The notes beneath the pieces were generated by a model that was given only the letters and a program-made list of their open reading frames with translations, searched no databases and was not told the origin of the DNA. Positions 22,948 through 35,760 of a DNA stretch of 60,000 nt are shown here, piece by piece. The position numbers were made by a program, and so were the translations under genes. Positions within the stretch are counted from its first letter, which is position 1. Every line of letters begins with the position of its first letter. This stretch comes from Branchiostoma floridae (Eukaryota > Chordata > Leptocardii > Amphioxiformes > Branchiostomatidae), in assembly GCF_000003815.2 (NCBI RefSeq), contig NC_049981.1, forward strand, positions 12,309,625-12,369,624, in the 5' to 3' direction.

Positions 22948-25900
22948 TTATGAAGCAGATTTAAGAACGTCGTCAGTGAAAGTAATACCTACACGTGATT
23001 GTATGACATGGCAAAACTTGGCGTCGACTTCAAACTGTGGATTCCATCTCGAGGCCACCACTGTGAGATTGGGTGTCCCTTCCTGTCGCTCATCGCAGTA
23101 CGTGTTGACATTTGTGTTGACCTCTCTAAAGTAGTATACTTCCTCGTGGAAGTCCGAACCCTGTTTGATAGACAAGTAAAGATCTGTAAAGCTAAGGACA
23201 CAGCCTGCCATATGTGTTTTTATCCGCACGTTTTTTGGACACATGTTTTTGGAGGGGAGGCTACGTCCGCCAAGTTTTTTCTTTCTAAAAACGTCGTTGG
23301 GAAGGACTGGCAACATCGGGAAGGGAGTACGTAAACGCACGTCCCTCGCACGGTTGCAAAAGGTAATAAGTATGTAGTCTGCATGCCGTTAGCGTGCGTG
23401 CGTGCACCATTCGTTGCGCAAGTGGTGAGTTGTGCGTGCTTACAACGTACGATCTCTGTGCGATTGTCACGTTATCGTATGCAGGCCGTACTTACACGTT
23501 CTCAGAACGCACGGTTTCCTTATACGCCTGCCGTTGGAAGATCGGCCATATTTAAGATCGACAGAGGGTTGCGCGTATTTTTTTACCTGAAAACCGTCCC
23601 TGTGACAATTAAGCCATACTTTGTACCTTGTACAATTGTCGTGCAATAAAGTTATCATTATAAGCGAGGCTCGGGCGATTGCCGCGGAATCGTCGTACGA
23701 TCGATTTTCGCCAAATGTGACAGGCGTATTACTCAATCTACTCTCTGTACGGAACAGGCGCGTAACCCGTACTTGCTCGTGCGGGGGCGAATCTGCAGCC
23801 CGAACGCAGAGAAAGTTCTAAATGCACTTTAAGCCCCGGTCACAAAGCGCGTACGATTTCTTGCGATAGCATATTCTGCATATGCATATGCGATGAGCGC
23901 AGCAAATCACAGCAAAATCGTTAGCACAATCAGCCATCGTGGCGCTTTGGATGATGTTCATATTTTTTTTCAACGACGCACGATTGTTCACACGTTCTTC
24001 TACATGAAAGATCGGTAATATCAAGGAAAACTGAAACCATCACAACATGCTAAAAAATTAGTAATATTCAACGTCATCAGTAGAAATGAAATTGCCATAA
24101 TGAAGTCTGTTATGTGGGCAATCAAAATTGTACGACGATGGAGAAACTTTAAACTTGTTCAAAATCCATTCCAGCTCTATTTTTCGTCATAAGTGGCTCT
24201 CAGATTTACTATGATTAACTGCGATTGACGCAGGTACTAGGTACGCTCTTCTGACCTCATCGTACGATGTCCTACGATCTTTGTGACCACGGCTTTGTAT
24301 ATTTAAACTATTGCTTCCGATTCTTCATCGACTTACGACGCACTGCGCTTATGCTGCGCTTAAAACCTCCATCGCAACAAATCGTACGCGCTTTGAGACC
24401 GGGGCTTTACGTGCTACGGCGTGTCTACGTGCTCCCAAGTCCGTTGGATTCCATATGAGTTCGTACAGAGGCGGTACTTGCCACCCTACGGATCCCAAAA
24501 GATGACCACGTTTTTGCACGTATCAGCCAGCAGTTGAGCGTACGGCATTTTGTGCCCTTAGATTTTAGCTTATGGCTAGTTAGAGTAAAGGTTTGATTCC
24601 AGCTGCCCAAAGAAGTACTAATTGATGTTTAATTTTGTAACTAGCACCAAAACAGGATAAAATGTCATAAAGTTATAGACATTTGTTACACTTACTACTG
24701 AACACCTCTTGTAATGTTGATATCCTTACCTGTGCTGCAATTTTGCGCCAAAGGGACGTGTTGAACGTGTCATACAGTAAATAATCCACGGCTTTCCACT
24801 TCCGCAGGTTGGAAATCTGTTCGTTAGAGGGAATACTCTTTTTATATGAATATGTCCGATTGTTCTTGGTGACGTAAAAGACATCTTGCATCTCCCAGCA
24901 CATCAGCCGTCTGAGGAGCACAAGGGACTCGTCCAAGTACTCCAGTAGCATGACAAGAGTGAAGTCGGCTTCTAGTTCACTGATGTATCGACGAGCCCAT
25001 TCCTTATCGAACAACAAAACAACGGGAGGTAAATGTTTTCAAAATATTATTCAAAACAAAGCATATAAGGATTTTAATGTTCTCGTTGTAAGAAAACAAA
25101 AAGTCCGGATGTAAATGTTAATAGTCTTTCAATCTGATGCGGTAGTGACTTTGAAGTACTTTCATTCAAGACTTAAGCCTATCCAGACTGGGATTTATTG
25201 GCATTCTCTGGCATGGAGGGGGGGGGGGGCTAATTCGGCCCCCATTCGTTATTTTGAAACGGCTTACTGTACGATCACCAAATTTGCAGGGGGTGACATG
25301 CTCATAGAATTTTACTTTTCCTTAAATTCCTTAAAAATCGTTATGACGTATAGCTATAAACTGATGTCTTATCAATATTTATCAAGTCTTCTTTTGCCAA
25401 AAGCCGACACAACGACGTCAAAATCAGTATTTTAGCTATCCACCATCTTGGATTATCAACCTTCAATATCTTAAAGACCAGGCAGGTGTGCCCTGGGAAA
25501 AGCACTAAGGAAGTACTCCCTACTGTGACCATCCCAGCAGCTAGAGGGGTGAATTGACCCCTATAAATACATAAACTAATAAACATCCCAGACATCCTCC
25601 AAGCAGTGGTTTCGCCGAAAGATATAGTAGTGACCACGATTTCATATTGTGGCCAATAAGACACCTACACCGCTACCCCTACTTTGGAAAGAAACAAATG
25701 TGTCACACAATAGATGCCAAGTGATCCATTTTCAGTCTGCGAGTTGACCAAGCAGTCTCGTTTATAACAGGGTCCGCGAACCTGGATTCATATATTCCAA
25801 CAGGCAAAGGGTTTATCCTACTTGTACCAAATGATATATTGTCCAAAATCAAATCTCGATTAATAGATAAAATCCATTGAAAAAAATCAAAGGGTTAGAT

Positions 25901-27342
25901 GAATGTAAAATATGCTTTTGGTTCATTCATGGTCCTCTGTTTCTATCCTCCAGACCCATCTAGAGAAGAGAAGCAGAGCTAAGTCCATGAGTAACTGCGT
26001 GTAGACGAAGGTGGCAGACCTGGTCCCAGCCAGCCAGAAAAGGACATGCAGAATGACATTGATCGCAACCCAAAAATATATTTCGTGTATAGTTTGCAAA
26101 TTTGCTATTTTTTCCGCAAAAAGTTTCAACATGTAAAAGAAACTTCAGTTGAAATCATTTGCACTCAAATTAAGGCAATAAAATTGTGAGAGAACACAAG
26201 TGTGAAATAGCAATTTTGTGTAAGTAAAACTGTCTAGATTGAAAGTTATTTTTTAAAATATTTTATCAAAAAAGGTAAGGTTACATGTCTTATATACGCT
26301 TGCGTATCTGTGTGTGTGTCTTAGAAGAGATAATCATTCTGAACTTCGTCCCAGTTGCTATCAAAAATGCCATCATTAAGTTTTTCTGATTCAAAAGAAG
26401 TGTATACCAAAACTGTAAAGGCCTTGTAGGTATTAATCACAGCCAAATATGAAAAATGGCCAAAAGAATTATCCTCTTGAAGTAATGTATGCCCAAAATG
26501 TTATGTTCTAGGTGAAAATATCCAGGGCACTCCTATACCAAATTTCATGTTATTCTGTTATAATACCAGGGCACAGAAATCTCCATTTTCCTTATTTTGG
26601 TTTGTTTCATTTTTCCATATGTGTAACTGTGGAGCAGCATTGTTGCATGGGGAGCGAGGTGGAGTGAAATATGCTGCATTTGCTCACAAGCAAATGACGG
26701 CCTTCCTAGATAGTAAGAGTTGTTTCGGTTGTTTTGGTAATTAGTTTAAGTTGTTTTTGGTTGTTTCCGGCCTTTTTAGAACGTTTGGGGGGTATTTTCG
26801 GTAATTAGTGAGACCCGATACGGATAAGCCTCGTAGCATGGCTCGGGTATCAAACAAGCATTGGTACAAAAGTACAGCTCACAATCCTCAGGCAGTGATT
26901 GTTATGTTAGGTCTTTTCGCATTGATACCTCGTCTTCCGCTCCCTCTGCAGGATACCCCAAGTCGAAGGACATGAAGTTCCTGGTTGGGTCCCAGGTGAT
27001 GTTACAGAAGTCAAAGTGAACCTCGGACAGATGCTTGTACTTCCATGGATTCAGCAACAACTCATTGACCGGGTTATTAACGCCACGCATTTGCAGAAGT
27101 TGTGGAAGGTAGTAGTAGTGCATGGCGGAGGTCAATTGGCTGCTTGGTTCTCGTATGATAGCTGTATGTGAAATAAAGAAACTGGCATATCAAGCTTCAG
27201 TGTCGGTGATCTCTACTACACATGCATGGATAAAATATGGACATGAGAGTCACAGAATTAAAGCTTTCACAGCTTCATAGTTACCTCGGCCCATGAAATG
27301 TAATGGAGGTTATATCTATCTCCATGAAAAATGGAGATATAG

Positions 27343-27397
<55 letters not shown>

Positions 27398-30300
27398 TGT
27401 TTCCGGATATTTTTGCTCAGCATAACTCAAGAACCTCTGGATGGATTACGATAATATTTGGTATGTGGGTAGGTGTTAGGAAGGCAAAGGTCAAAGTAAA
27501 TTTTGGGCTCCCTGGTATGTGAACTTGGTACTGCAGAAAAAAAAGTCGTTTTTTTTTAAAAAATCTTTTGAACTGGATGTGCTGTGGTCTTGATTTTTTG
27601 GTGGCAGATGGCTTACGACGTAAGGAATAGATGGTGTATGTTTGGATCCCCTGGCAGGTTGCTCTGGAACTGCAGGGGCGTTTTTTCCCAAATCTTCTTA
27701 GGTGGATACATGAGCAAGGAAACGACAAATGTAGACGGTATTTGGTATGTAGGTAGCTTTGACAGAGATGTACATCATAAAGTGCAAGTTATGCAAACTG
27801 GCACTTAATTTGCATAAATAATGAAGGAAATCTAGTGTTTTCCATAATAGGACTCAATATACCTATAATATATGTAGTTTGTGGCTGGTGGAACATTAGC
27901 AGATACTAGTAACAATTATGCAAATTCGGCCCAAGTTTGAATAATAAATATAAAATTAAAGTGCTATAATTTTTCTCAATGGTATATTATTGGACAATCA
28001 ACATTGGGACCGGCATAAGTTATTTAAAGGTGTACATAACCAAGCATAGATTATGTAAAAGTGAAAGTTATTTGAATGTGGATGCAATTTACATAATCAG
28101 ACTATTTTTTTCGTTTGTGTGTGTGACGTCTGTCGCTGTGTGAACAAGATAATTCAAGAACGGCTGCGTGGATTGGTTTCATACTTGGTGTGTTGGTGGG
28201 GTGTGATGAAAAAGTTGAAAATGATTAGACATTGGCCCCCCTAGCGGTTTTCCATGGTACTTCAGCCTAACTTCCGGCTTCGCTCTCTTCTGTTCTAAAC
28301 ACACTATGGTCATGATTTTTTACTGCAAGATAGCTCATATCCTTAGCAAAAAGTGGCATAAGTTTTGGCCCCCTAGCGACTACTTTTGGGATAGCAGGGG
28401 CAATTTTGTCAAAACCGTTTGAAGACGATAACTCAGGAGAAGAACAACGGATTTTCATGATTTTTGGTATGTAGGTACAAAAGTTAGACATAGATAATGT
28501 TGTACTAGATAAAAAAGCAATTATGCAAAATAGGATTACATTTGCACAATTAATGAGAATATTCTATTGTAGCAGTGTTTTCAATGTATCTCTTGCTATG
28601 GTCTTGAGTCTCTCTTGACATTTGGGTGGTGGATAGCTTTGAGCGTCATGACAAAGTGGGGCGAGTTTAATTGTGGAACTGCAGGTTTTTCATCAAGACA
28701 CTCCAAAGAGGATAACTGCAGAAAGGAACGACTGGACTGCCATCATTTTAGGCATGCAGGTAGCTTAGGCAAAGATGTTCATAATGATATAATGTTATGC
28801 AAATGACGAGGAAGTTGTATGATTCCATTGTTTTTAGTCACTGGACTTCGATAGACATATTTAAATTGTGATAGGTGGAACATAAGCAAATACCAAATAT
28901 GCAAATGAGGCACTGATTTGCATCATTTATACAAAAAGTGCCAAACCTCTTGATAATTATTGATGGGAATTTTATACTTGTGACATGTGTGCGTTAGTCA
29001 ATGATAACCATCATACATAAATCATATAAATGCTAAAGCATTTGCATAAGATTAACAAAAGCTCTAAATATTTCATTGAGGTGTGAGGTAGCCGAACTCT
29101 AGTTGTTTAATACTTTTACCCAACAATCAGTCCCGGCGAATCTCTGCATACACATATCGATTTCTGTGTCTTAAGGTAAAAAGGTCTCTATCACATGCTG
29201 TGAAAAAAATGGAGATGGTACAGGGGATTTAGAATATTCTAACTCTGTCGCAGTACTACCCAGGCGACTCCGCCCCTATGGCATCAATAAACTGTGTAGG
29301 GCATGATAATTTCCACGATTCCCACAGCAGTATAGTTTGCTTATTGTTCAATAGTAATTTTATGTTTCTTTAAAAATCAAGACTAATATACGGCTGAGAA
29401 AAAGTTTGCTGATATAATTACAATTCAAATTTCCGACAACAGTCTAAAGATACACATTCATTTCATGCAATAAATCATGTAGTATTATTTCTACATAAAA
29501 CAGTTTCCTTACAGATGTATGCTGTGTTGGCTGGGAACTTGGACCGCAGCCATGTTTTATTGTACGTCAGGTGGTTGAATAGGGCGTCGTACTGTTCATC
29601 TGGCGTGTGGATGTAATCCTCTTCCGCGGGTGATCGGCCCCAGGAGACGGGGTTACCGGCTGTTGCTACCAGCACAGCCAACTTGTGGTTGATGGCATAT
29701 CTTTGGAAAATGTTTGAGGTGGTGACAGTTCCAGTTTTGTGCGTTGCAATGAAGACAAATTTCTTTCGTGGAATGCAAGTACCGGTTGTTCTTTCTGTCC
29801 CTCCTCTCTTACCATGTATAGCCTCACCTGGTCCTGAAATCCTGCCAAAATCCACATTTTAGTTTCTTTAACTTTTTTCGTTGTTCGCGCCATTTACCGA
29901 ATGCCCTATGTCTGTCTTTCTTTGCTATGAAACATCGAGCGTATATTGTCAAAATGTATCACCATATTGGGCTTCCACAACTTAACCTAAGCACCTATCT
30001 ATTGTTCAAAACGAAGTGGTAAGGGGGGTAAGCTTGCCGGCATAATAGGCCGATCAAACAGCTTAGCCCTTAAGAGTAAATGTCTATAAGGATGAAACAA
30101 TGGTGGCAAGGGTAAACACAGAGATAGTACTTGGTACACAACCCGTCAAAATAGATTTCTTTTAGATTAAAACTCCTTATTGTCATGGTACGGGCCAACA
30201 AAGTTTTCTGGCCATTTTCCTCAATTTCCGCAACTCAAAAACACGGAAATCGACATACTTTACGGCATTGTCACTGCAGCACCTTTGATTGTATCGTCAA

Positions 30301-31168
30301 AACAAAACAAGATCTGAATAGACCAACATTTGGCCTTTTTAAAAATTGTTGTGAATTTTCCAACGAGATATTTAGTTCTTGGGCAGCATCAAAACAATAC
30401 AATGTTTCAAGCTTGAAAATAACGTAATTTTTGGCCCAACTTTGTAACGCTATAAGTGCCGCACTGGTAATTTTTTGGCTTGAAATTTGTACCCTGTATA
30501 GATGATTTGTATATCTATAAAAACCATTGTTGAAAAATTTGTCGTCTTGTTTGGTTGTCACGGGGTTGTCCTCAAAAGTAGGCCAGGTATTTGCGTTTGA
30601 CGAAATTGTGAATTTTAGCCATGTTCGAAGTACTACATGTGACAAATTAAAACAGAATTCTAACTCAACTTCTTGTCAAAGAAAAATCTATGTAATACCT
30701 ACTTGATGAATGTTTAATCTTGAAGAATTGTTTGATCTTTACAGACATTTGTTCTTAATGCACTGTTGCAGTTTGATGATACTTTAAAACAATTCCGTTT
30801 ATCATGAATTTACATTGCTTTGAGGTATGGAATCCGGCATTTGTTATGATATATTCAGACTTAAGCTGGTATTGTGAAATAAGTTTCAATGGCATACCAA
30901 TGACGAGTCTAATGGGCATGATATAAATTATGATATAAACAGTAATAGTTTATCTAACGGCACCTGGGCAATGGGGCCACTTACATCGTCTTATCCATTA
31001 TAAAACGACATTACACGCCGATTACCTGTTGTCTATGTTGTGAAGTTGGGGGAACTTGGTTTGGCTGGTACTCTTATACATGGTTGTAGAAATATAATAG
31101 CTGAATCCACCACAGACGAGAAGAGCCACAAAGGCTAATGGAATCTTCTTTCTCCTTCTACAGATCAT
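22948..31168 (-). CDS. Galactose-3-O-sulfotransferase (GAL3ST family)
   Basis: Type II Golgi enzyme expected to move sulfate from PAPS to the 3-OH of galactose on glycolipids or glycans. Exons: 31026-31168, 29513-29841, 26929-27161, 24730-25002, 22948-23160; GT-AG borders and phases 2, 1, 0, 0 close to give 396 aa, slightly shorter than vertebrate members. Start at ATG 31166-31168. Basic MICRRRKK precedes a membrane anchor (residues 9-27). The sulfate-donor loop HKTGTVTTSNIFQRYA is at about 82-97, the second PAPS motif SIIREPSSQLTSA at about 158-170, then MSFDLG, LLEYLDESLVLLRRLMCWEM (exon 4) and FHEEVYYFREVNTNVNTYC (exon 5). Several N-X-S/T sites (NKTW, NITW, NRTY, NTSL) suit a luminal enzyme. 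The last intron holds a MITE. Acceptor substrate cannot be told from sequence. Confidence 0.88.
23831..24407. mobile_element. TIR element in the last GAL3ST intron
   Basis: The ends AAGCCCCGGTCACAAAGCGC and GCGCTTTGAGACCGGGGCTT are inverted copies, with similarity for about 38 bases (to ATTTCTTGCGAT). A second inverted end (ATCTTTGTGACCACGGCTTT, 24277-24296) inside suggests one element nested in another. No transposase coding. Confidence 0.75.
25926..26132 (-). other. Unrecognised hydrophobic open frame in GAL3ST intron 3
   Basis: An open frame with two hydrophobic stretches (FWVAINVILHVLFWLAG and YTQLLMDLALLLFSRW) ending IETEDHE-stop. It lies between GAL3ST exons 3 and 4, which splice in frame without it. 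I do not recognise it; it could be a relic of another gene or chance. Confidence 0.2.
27343..27402. repeat. (GT)n microsatellite
   Basis: About 25 uninterrupted GT units followed by GTTTGTGT, in GAL3ST intron 2. Confidence 0.95.
27415..28930. repeat. Cluster of dispersed 'CTCAAGAAC..CTGGATGGATT' repeats
   Basis: Blocks starting AACTCAAGAACCTCTGGATGGATTACGA / TTCAAGAACGGCTGCGTGGATTGG, followed by TTTGGTATGT.GGTAGGT and later by ATGCAAAT-rich stretches, recur near 27424, 28150 and 28430. Related copies lie at 32585, 40125 and 45755. There are no convincing coding frames. This is a common dispersed repeat of this genome; class unknown. Confidence 0.65.
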
Positions 31169-32189
31169 GTTGTCTTCACCATTCACGAATCTATAGTTAT
31201 ACAAAGACAGAAGGTTGTTAAATATGTCTCTGTAACAAATACATTTGAAAAAATCAAATCAACCCAGAAGATTACCTTTTCGGGCAAATTAACTCTAGGT
31301 AATGTTTATCCGTTGAGTCAATTGACACCGGTATACCGTCATTTCTCTTTGTTACGATGTATCTTACATGCTGATATTATAGGTGACCTTTGTCACTTGT
31401 GCTTTACACGTCATACTTTCTCTTGCATCCTGTTGATGCAGAAATATTGGAATTTCGAAGCAGGCCATGTTGCATTGAGAACACTCGCTTTCCAAGAAGG
31501 TGGTAACAAATGATAACTAGGCTTCCACGGAACACACCCCTTCGCCAAATAAGCATGCCTTTATTCAAGACTATTAGGTCTCATTCGCACTGCTAAAGAG
31601 TACCTACCCCAAAAGCAAACGACTGCATGAACGCGTGTTTATAGCAGTTGAGAATTCTATTTTATCCATCCCAACTAACCTCGAGTAATGTTATGCACAA
31701 ACATACATAGTACACAGACGCTGCAGTGCCATAGGAAAGCGGCAGGTAAACTATTTTTGCCCTTGACCTTCCCTTCCACAACAGGTACTTCTCAAGTCCA
31801 CGCCTTCTCAACTTATGCTGTTGGCATACATAAAGACCGACACCATAACTTTGACGCTCCGCTGCAGTGCCACAGCTTGTCGCCAGGAGGATCATTATCG
31901 AACTTGACCTTTGTTTTTCCAACCCCTACATAACCACAAATATGCAAAACAATCCGCAACGTCTCGAGTTATCGTGCCCGCAACCACACACACGCACATA
32001 CTCGGCCCGCTGCAGTCCCGGCGAAAAGTCGTAGGAGAAACTTTATTTCGAGATCTACTACCGCTACTCAAATACTTAATATCATGATATAATACGGTTG
32101 ACCTACATATTGAGGCAAAACACAATTTTTCTACCCAAACTATAACCTTCTTGGTGATCATGTCGGTCATCAGTGTTGTAAGTGTACTT
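31169..32189. other. Upstream flank of GAL3ST, nothing recognised
   Basis: Contains the presumed GAL3ST promoter side. A possible 5'-UTR acceptor (TTGTTACAG, plus-strand complement near 31230) lies just upstream of the start codon, so a non-coding first exon may exist. No TATA-type element or other gene could be supported. Confidence 0.35.
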
Positions 32190-32402
32190 TGCATTAAATA
32201 CTAGCCCGGCAGCCTTATTTTGCAATGTCTGCAGTTTATTTAAATGAGATTGCGAACTCGCAGACAGAAGACATGCACAATAATCCATGTGACTCAGAAC
32301 AAGTGTTTGTGCAACAGTTCTTAACGTGTCGCTAGTGCAGAAGTCCCTGAGTTTAGCTAGTGCTGCTAGTGCGCGTGCCATTTTAGATGTTACTTTGACC
32401 AG
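32190..32402 (-). mobile_element. LINE reverse transcriptase fragment next to assembly gap
   Basis: The minus strand reads ALAKLRDFCTSDTLRTVAQT, LVLSHMDYCACLLSAS and KLQTLQNKAAGLVFNAKYT, the thumb/C-terminal pattern of jockey/CR1-type reverse transcriptases. The 5' side is lost in the N run at 32403-32502. It is broken at the other side near 32190. Confidence 0.8.
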
Positions 32403-32502
32403 NNNNNNNNNNNNNNNNNNNNNNNNNNNNNNNNNNNNNNNNNNNNNNNNNNNNNNNNNNNNNNNNNNNNNNNNNNNNNNNNNNNNNNNNNNNNNNNNNN
32501 NN
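32403..32502. other. Assembly gap (100 N)
   Basis: Exactly 100 N, a placeholder length. Open frames crossing it are meaningless. Confidence 0.99.
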
Positions 32503-33309
32503 GTTCGAAAATGGTTGGCGTAGCTTTTTCCGTCAGGCTGGTAGCGGGCCAAGTGTGTGCGTCCGTTTGTTTGTGGAATGCATAACTCGAGAAGCCTTGA
32601 ATGGATCCTGATAATATTTGGTAGGTGGGTAGGGGTACAAAAAAAGTCAAGTAAGATAATGGGACCCCTAGCGGCTTCCTAGGATGCTGCAGCAAAACTT
32701 CAATTTTTGACATCTAGTGTCCTGAACATGCTGTGGTCGTGATATCTGAGTGGTAGATAGCATAAGTGATGACTTGCATAATGTAATACTAATTATGCAA
32801 GTCAACAGCTAAGTCGATAAATCCACTGAATTCCATGATACGACTTTCAAACTTGTTTGCATTGTGTTTGGCTGAAAGGTACTTTAGATAATAATTTACA
32901 TGGAAAGATGCATTTGATTGTAATCAGTGGCCAATTAAGAGAAATAGACTGTTTTCAATATATCTCATTTTGACCTATATTTAAGGACACAGCTGTTTTT
33001 CAGATGTGAGCCTTGTGACCTGGACGCCCTTACACTTGATGAAATTGAGAAAATCCTTTGACAAGCATGACATTCTGGTTGACCAGGGATGCTATGAGGT
33101 CATCTGTGGTACTGTGGTCACAGTCTTCTACTTCTTTTCTCTATAACAGCACAACAAAGCGCTATGAAAGTTGCGCTGGAAAGTATCACAACATAGTACA
33201 AAATTTCATTGTCACCAGTTCGCCAAGAAAGGTTATGTTTTTGGTAGCATTTGTGGGTTTGTGAGGAATAAAGGCATGATTATTTGCATGGCGAAGGGAT
33301 GTGTTCGTT

Positions 33310-33632
33310 GAACTCTAGTTCGGAACATGAAATCCGACAAAATCCGAAAACATTTTCGATATATATAGAGCCGTATTCTGTCTGTATATTTGCATTGTTG
33401 GTGAATCCGACAAGGAATCCGTAACATATCCGGACACGTCGGAAACTGTTATTTGGAACCTCAAATCCGACAAAATCCGAAAACAAGGATTTTCGTCAGA
33501 TAAGGAGCAGTATTTTGTTTGTACTTTGGTGGATCCGACAAGAAATCCGTAACATATCCGGACATTGAAAACCGTTATTTCGAACCTCAAATCCGACAAA
33601 ATCCGAAAACAAGGATTTTCGTCAGATACCAA
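33310..33632. repeat. Tandem ~125-bp repeat, about 2.5 copies
   Basis: The phrase ATCCGACAAAATCCGAAAAC recurs at about 33330, 33466 and 33591, and GACAAGAAATCCGTAACATA and its variant at about 33408 and 33537. It reads open on the minus strand because the unit length is close to a multiple of three, not because it is a gene. Confidence 0.85.
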
Positions 33633-34959
33633 GCCGTATAATTTACGTTCGTATCTGCCACAGATGTTGTCAGATTCAACATAGGAACTTTTCGAATCTA
33701 TAACATACTCTGACCAATAATAGTCCATTTGCAATGCGTACAGATACAACACACAAACTTTAATACAATACAATTCATACGTTATTTTTACACAGAATTC
33801 ACCGATGCTCCATACATAATTGTTCAATGCGATCAAGTTGGAGAAATTCTTTCAATAATATTCTGTATGTCGACATGTCATAATTAAACATTTCCAACTT
33901 CACAACAAATCAAATTGAATACAAAGATGATTTAGAAATTATACGGCTAAGTAATATTTCCTTTTGGGCAGGTTGAGGGACATCCACACATAGGGGCTCA
34001 GAGTACCACTTAGATAATTTATGCACGTTTATGCATGTAAATTGTATTTGCGTAGTACAATGTATTTCTGAAAAATTGCAAAATTCATCACCATTCTCAC
34101 CACCACAAGGCAATATCTACTGCTGTTTAGTGCAATCGGACTAAAATACATTTGTACAATTTCCTACGAATATTCTAGTTAGGAATTAGACTTTGTATAT
34201 AGTTACAATACGTTCAATATATCCTTACACATTCTAGATACAGACATAGAAAATAGCTTTTATGGTTTGGCAAAATACGTGGTACACATCGCTCCGTATT
34301 TGGAAAGACGCGAGAGCAGGACTCGAAATGCTTGGCCTGGCGCCAGCGTTCTTGATAGCGCCCGCTGGCAAAGCTCGTGCAACCCGCTGTGCTGTTTCTC
34401 GCTTATCATTATTTTTATACAAAATAGCACATAGTGATACATGTTCATTATTGGAGCACATTGGAAAAAACAACATTATCATGAGGTATAACAAAACTAG
34501 GTAAAAGAGAGAAGGGTAAAATGGCAGAGTAGAAGCGTAGCTGTTAGCACTAGATTTGCAATGTTCTTTGTACCTTTTTTTTTAGTGGCCTCGCCAGTGT
34601 CTGTAAGTTTGTTTTCTTTTAGTGGTATGAAAAATGCCGCCGTTTTGAACGTGCACCCGACCTAAGCCGTAAAAAGCAATTTTGTGTGTAAATAATTCAA
34701 ACGTAACGTTCACTGAGAATATAATCTCCCCTGAGTCCCATACCATTCTTTTGTTGTGATCCGTCTTCCTGTAAATACCAAATCCACCATGTGACATTCG
34801 GTCTGAAAATACACATAACGGAAAGATGCTTACCTATAGAGTTGGGGTGACGAACATCTGGCTCTGAAGTCAGTTTTTTCAAAATTCTTTTCTTTATCCT
34901 ACTTAACAAGATTCCCAGTTGTCCCTCAAAATAGGCAGGTATAACATGTAGACGTGGAG

Positions 34960-35290
34960 CCCTGCTCTATTATGATGTTCCTACACATCCGTGTATAGAT
35001 CCTGTTTAAGGTCAAAAGATCAGCTTTCGGGCATGAATTATCTCTGTGGAATGGACTCCCTACCATCTGTCTGTCTGTATGTATGTGCATAGGCCAGGAC
35101 TGGCCCCTCGTGTAGGGTAATACCACCTCTATTATGATGTTCCTACACATCTGTGTATAGATCCTTTTCAAGGTCAAAAGATCAGCTTTCGGGCATGAAT
35201 TATCTCTGTGGAATGGACTCCCTACCATCTGTCTGTATGTATGTATGTGCATAGGCCAGGACTGGCCCCTCGTGTAGGGTAATACCGCCC
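34960..35290. repeat. Two tandem ~161-bp LINE 3' fragments
   Basis: Two near-identical copies start CTATTATGATGTTCCTACAC (34967 and 35128). The plus strand encodes RSAFGHELSLWNGLPT, a typical LINE C-terminal end. They directly precede a SINE. Confidence 0.75.
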
Positions 35291-35489
35291 CTTACGAGGT
35301 GATATACCCTTATTTGGCAGAGTACGTCTCCCGTCCGGGTGAATGTTACAACATGTCACTCACCATATGGCTGATACGAGACAGAGGTGGGCCAGGCCTC
35401 CCGTCCGGGTGAATGATGTAAATCACCGTGTGGCTGATACGGTATGGAGGTTTGCCAGGCCTACAACCGGGTGATTTGAAGTGAATCAC

Positions 35490-35760
35490 CAACTCCAGAC
35501 AGAAGGGTTTGCTCCAACCACACCGCACCATCGCACGTGTGGGGGTTCTTTAACGTGCCTGGGGTGTGACTCTCCCCATACACGGGACCTCCAATTAACG
35601 TCCTATCCGAGGGACGACTCATTTTTCACTTGAGTAAAGTGAGGAACGTCGTGTAAAGTGCCTTTTCCAAGGGCACAAGACCGGCAACACGGCAGGCGGA
35701 TTCGAACCGGCGACCTCTCGGTCACGGGCCGAATATACTACCACGGTGCTACGCGGCCCC
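35490..35760 (-). mobile_element. tRNA-derived SINE
   Basis: On the minus strand the element begins with a tRNA-like head (35693-35760) holding a box A-like TAGCACCGTGGTAG and a perfect box B GGTTCGAATCC. It is followed by the body TTGTGCCCTTGGAAAAGGCA...CACTTTACTCAAGTG, reading to lower coordinates. Related copies lie in gene A (55318-55500) and gene B (6716-6890) introns. Imperfect ~65-base repeats (CCTCCCGTCCGGGTGAATG) at 35330-35470 adjoin it. Confidence 0.8.

Noticed and set aside
30271-30645. 124-codon minus-strand frame in GAL3ST intron 1
   Set aside because: No recognisable domain, no splice or start context, and AT-rich; GAL3ST exons join in frame without it.
32103-32713. Open frames running through runs of X
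   Set aside because: They cross the 100-N gap; only the part left of 32402 has real LINE similarity.
33310-33632. CRISPR-like regular repeats
   Set aside because: Repeat units of ~125 bases without spacers, in animal DNA; an ordinary tandem repeat.
33233-33836. Long minus-strand open frame (173 codons)
   Set aside because: Most of it is the ~125-bp tandem repeat; the repeated peptide is a by-product of the unit length.
35693-35760. Possible tRNA gene with good box B
   Set aside because: The tRNA fold is not kept and the sequence continues into a SINE body seen at other sites, so it is a SINE head.
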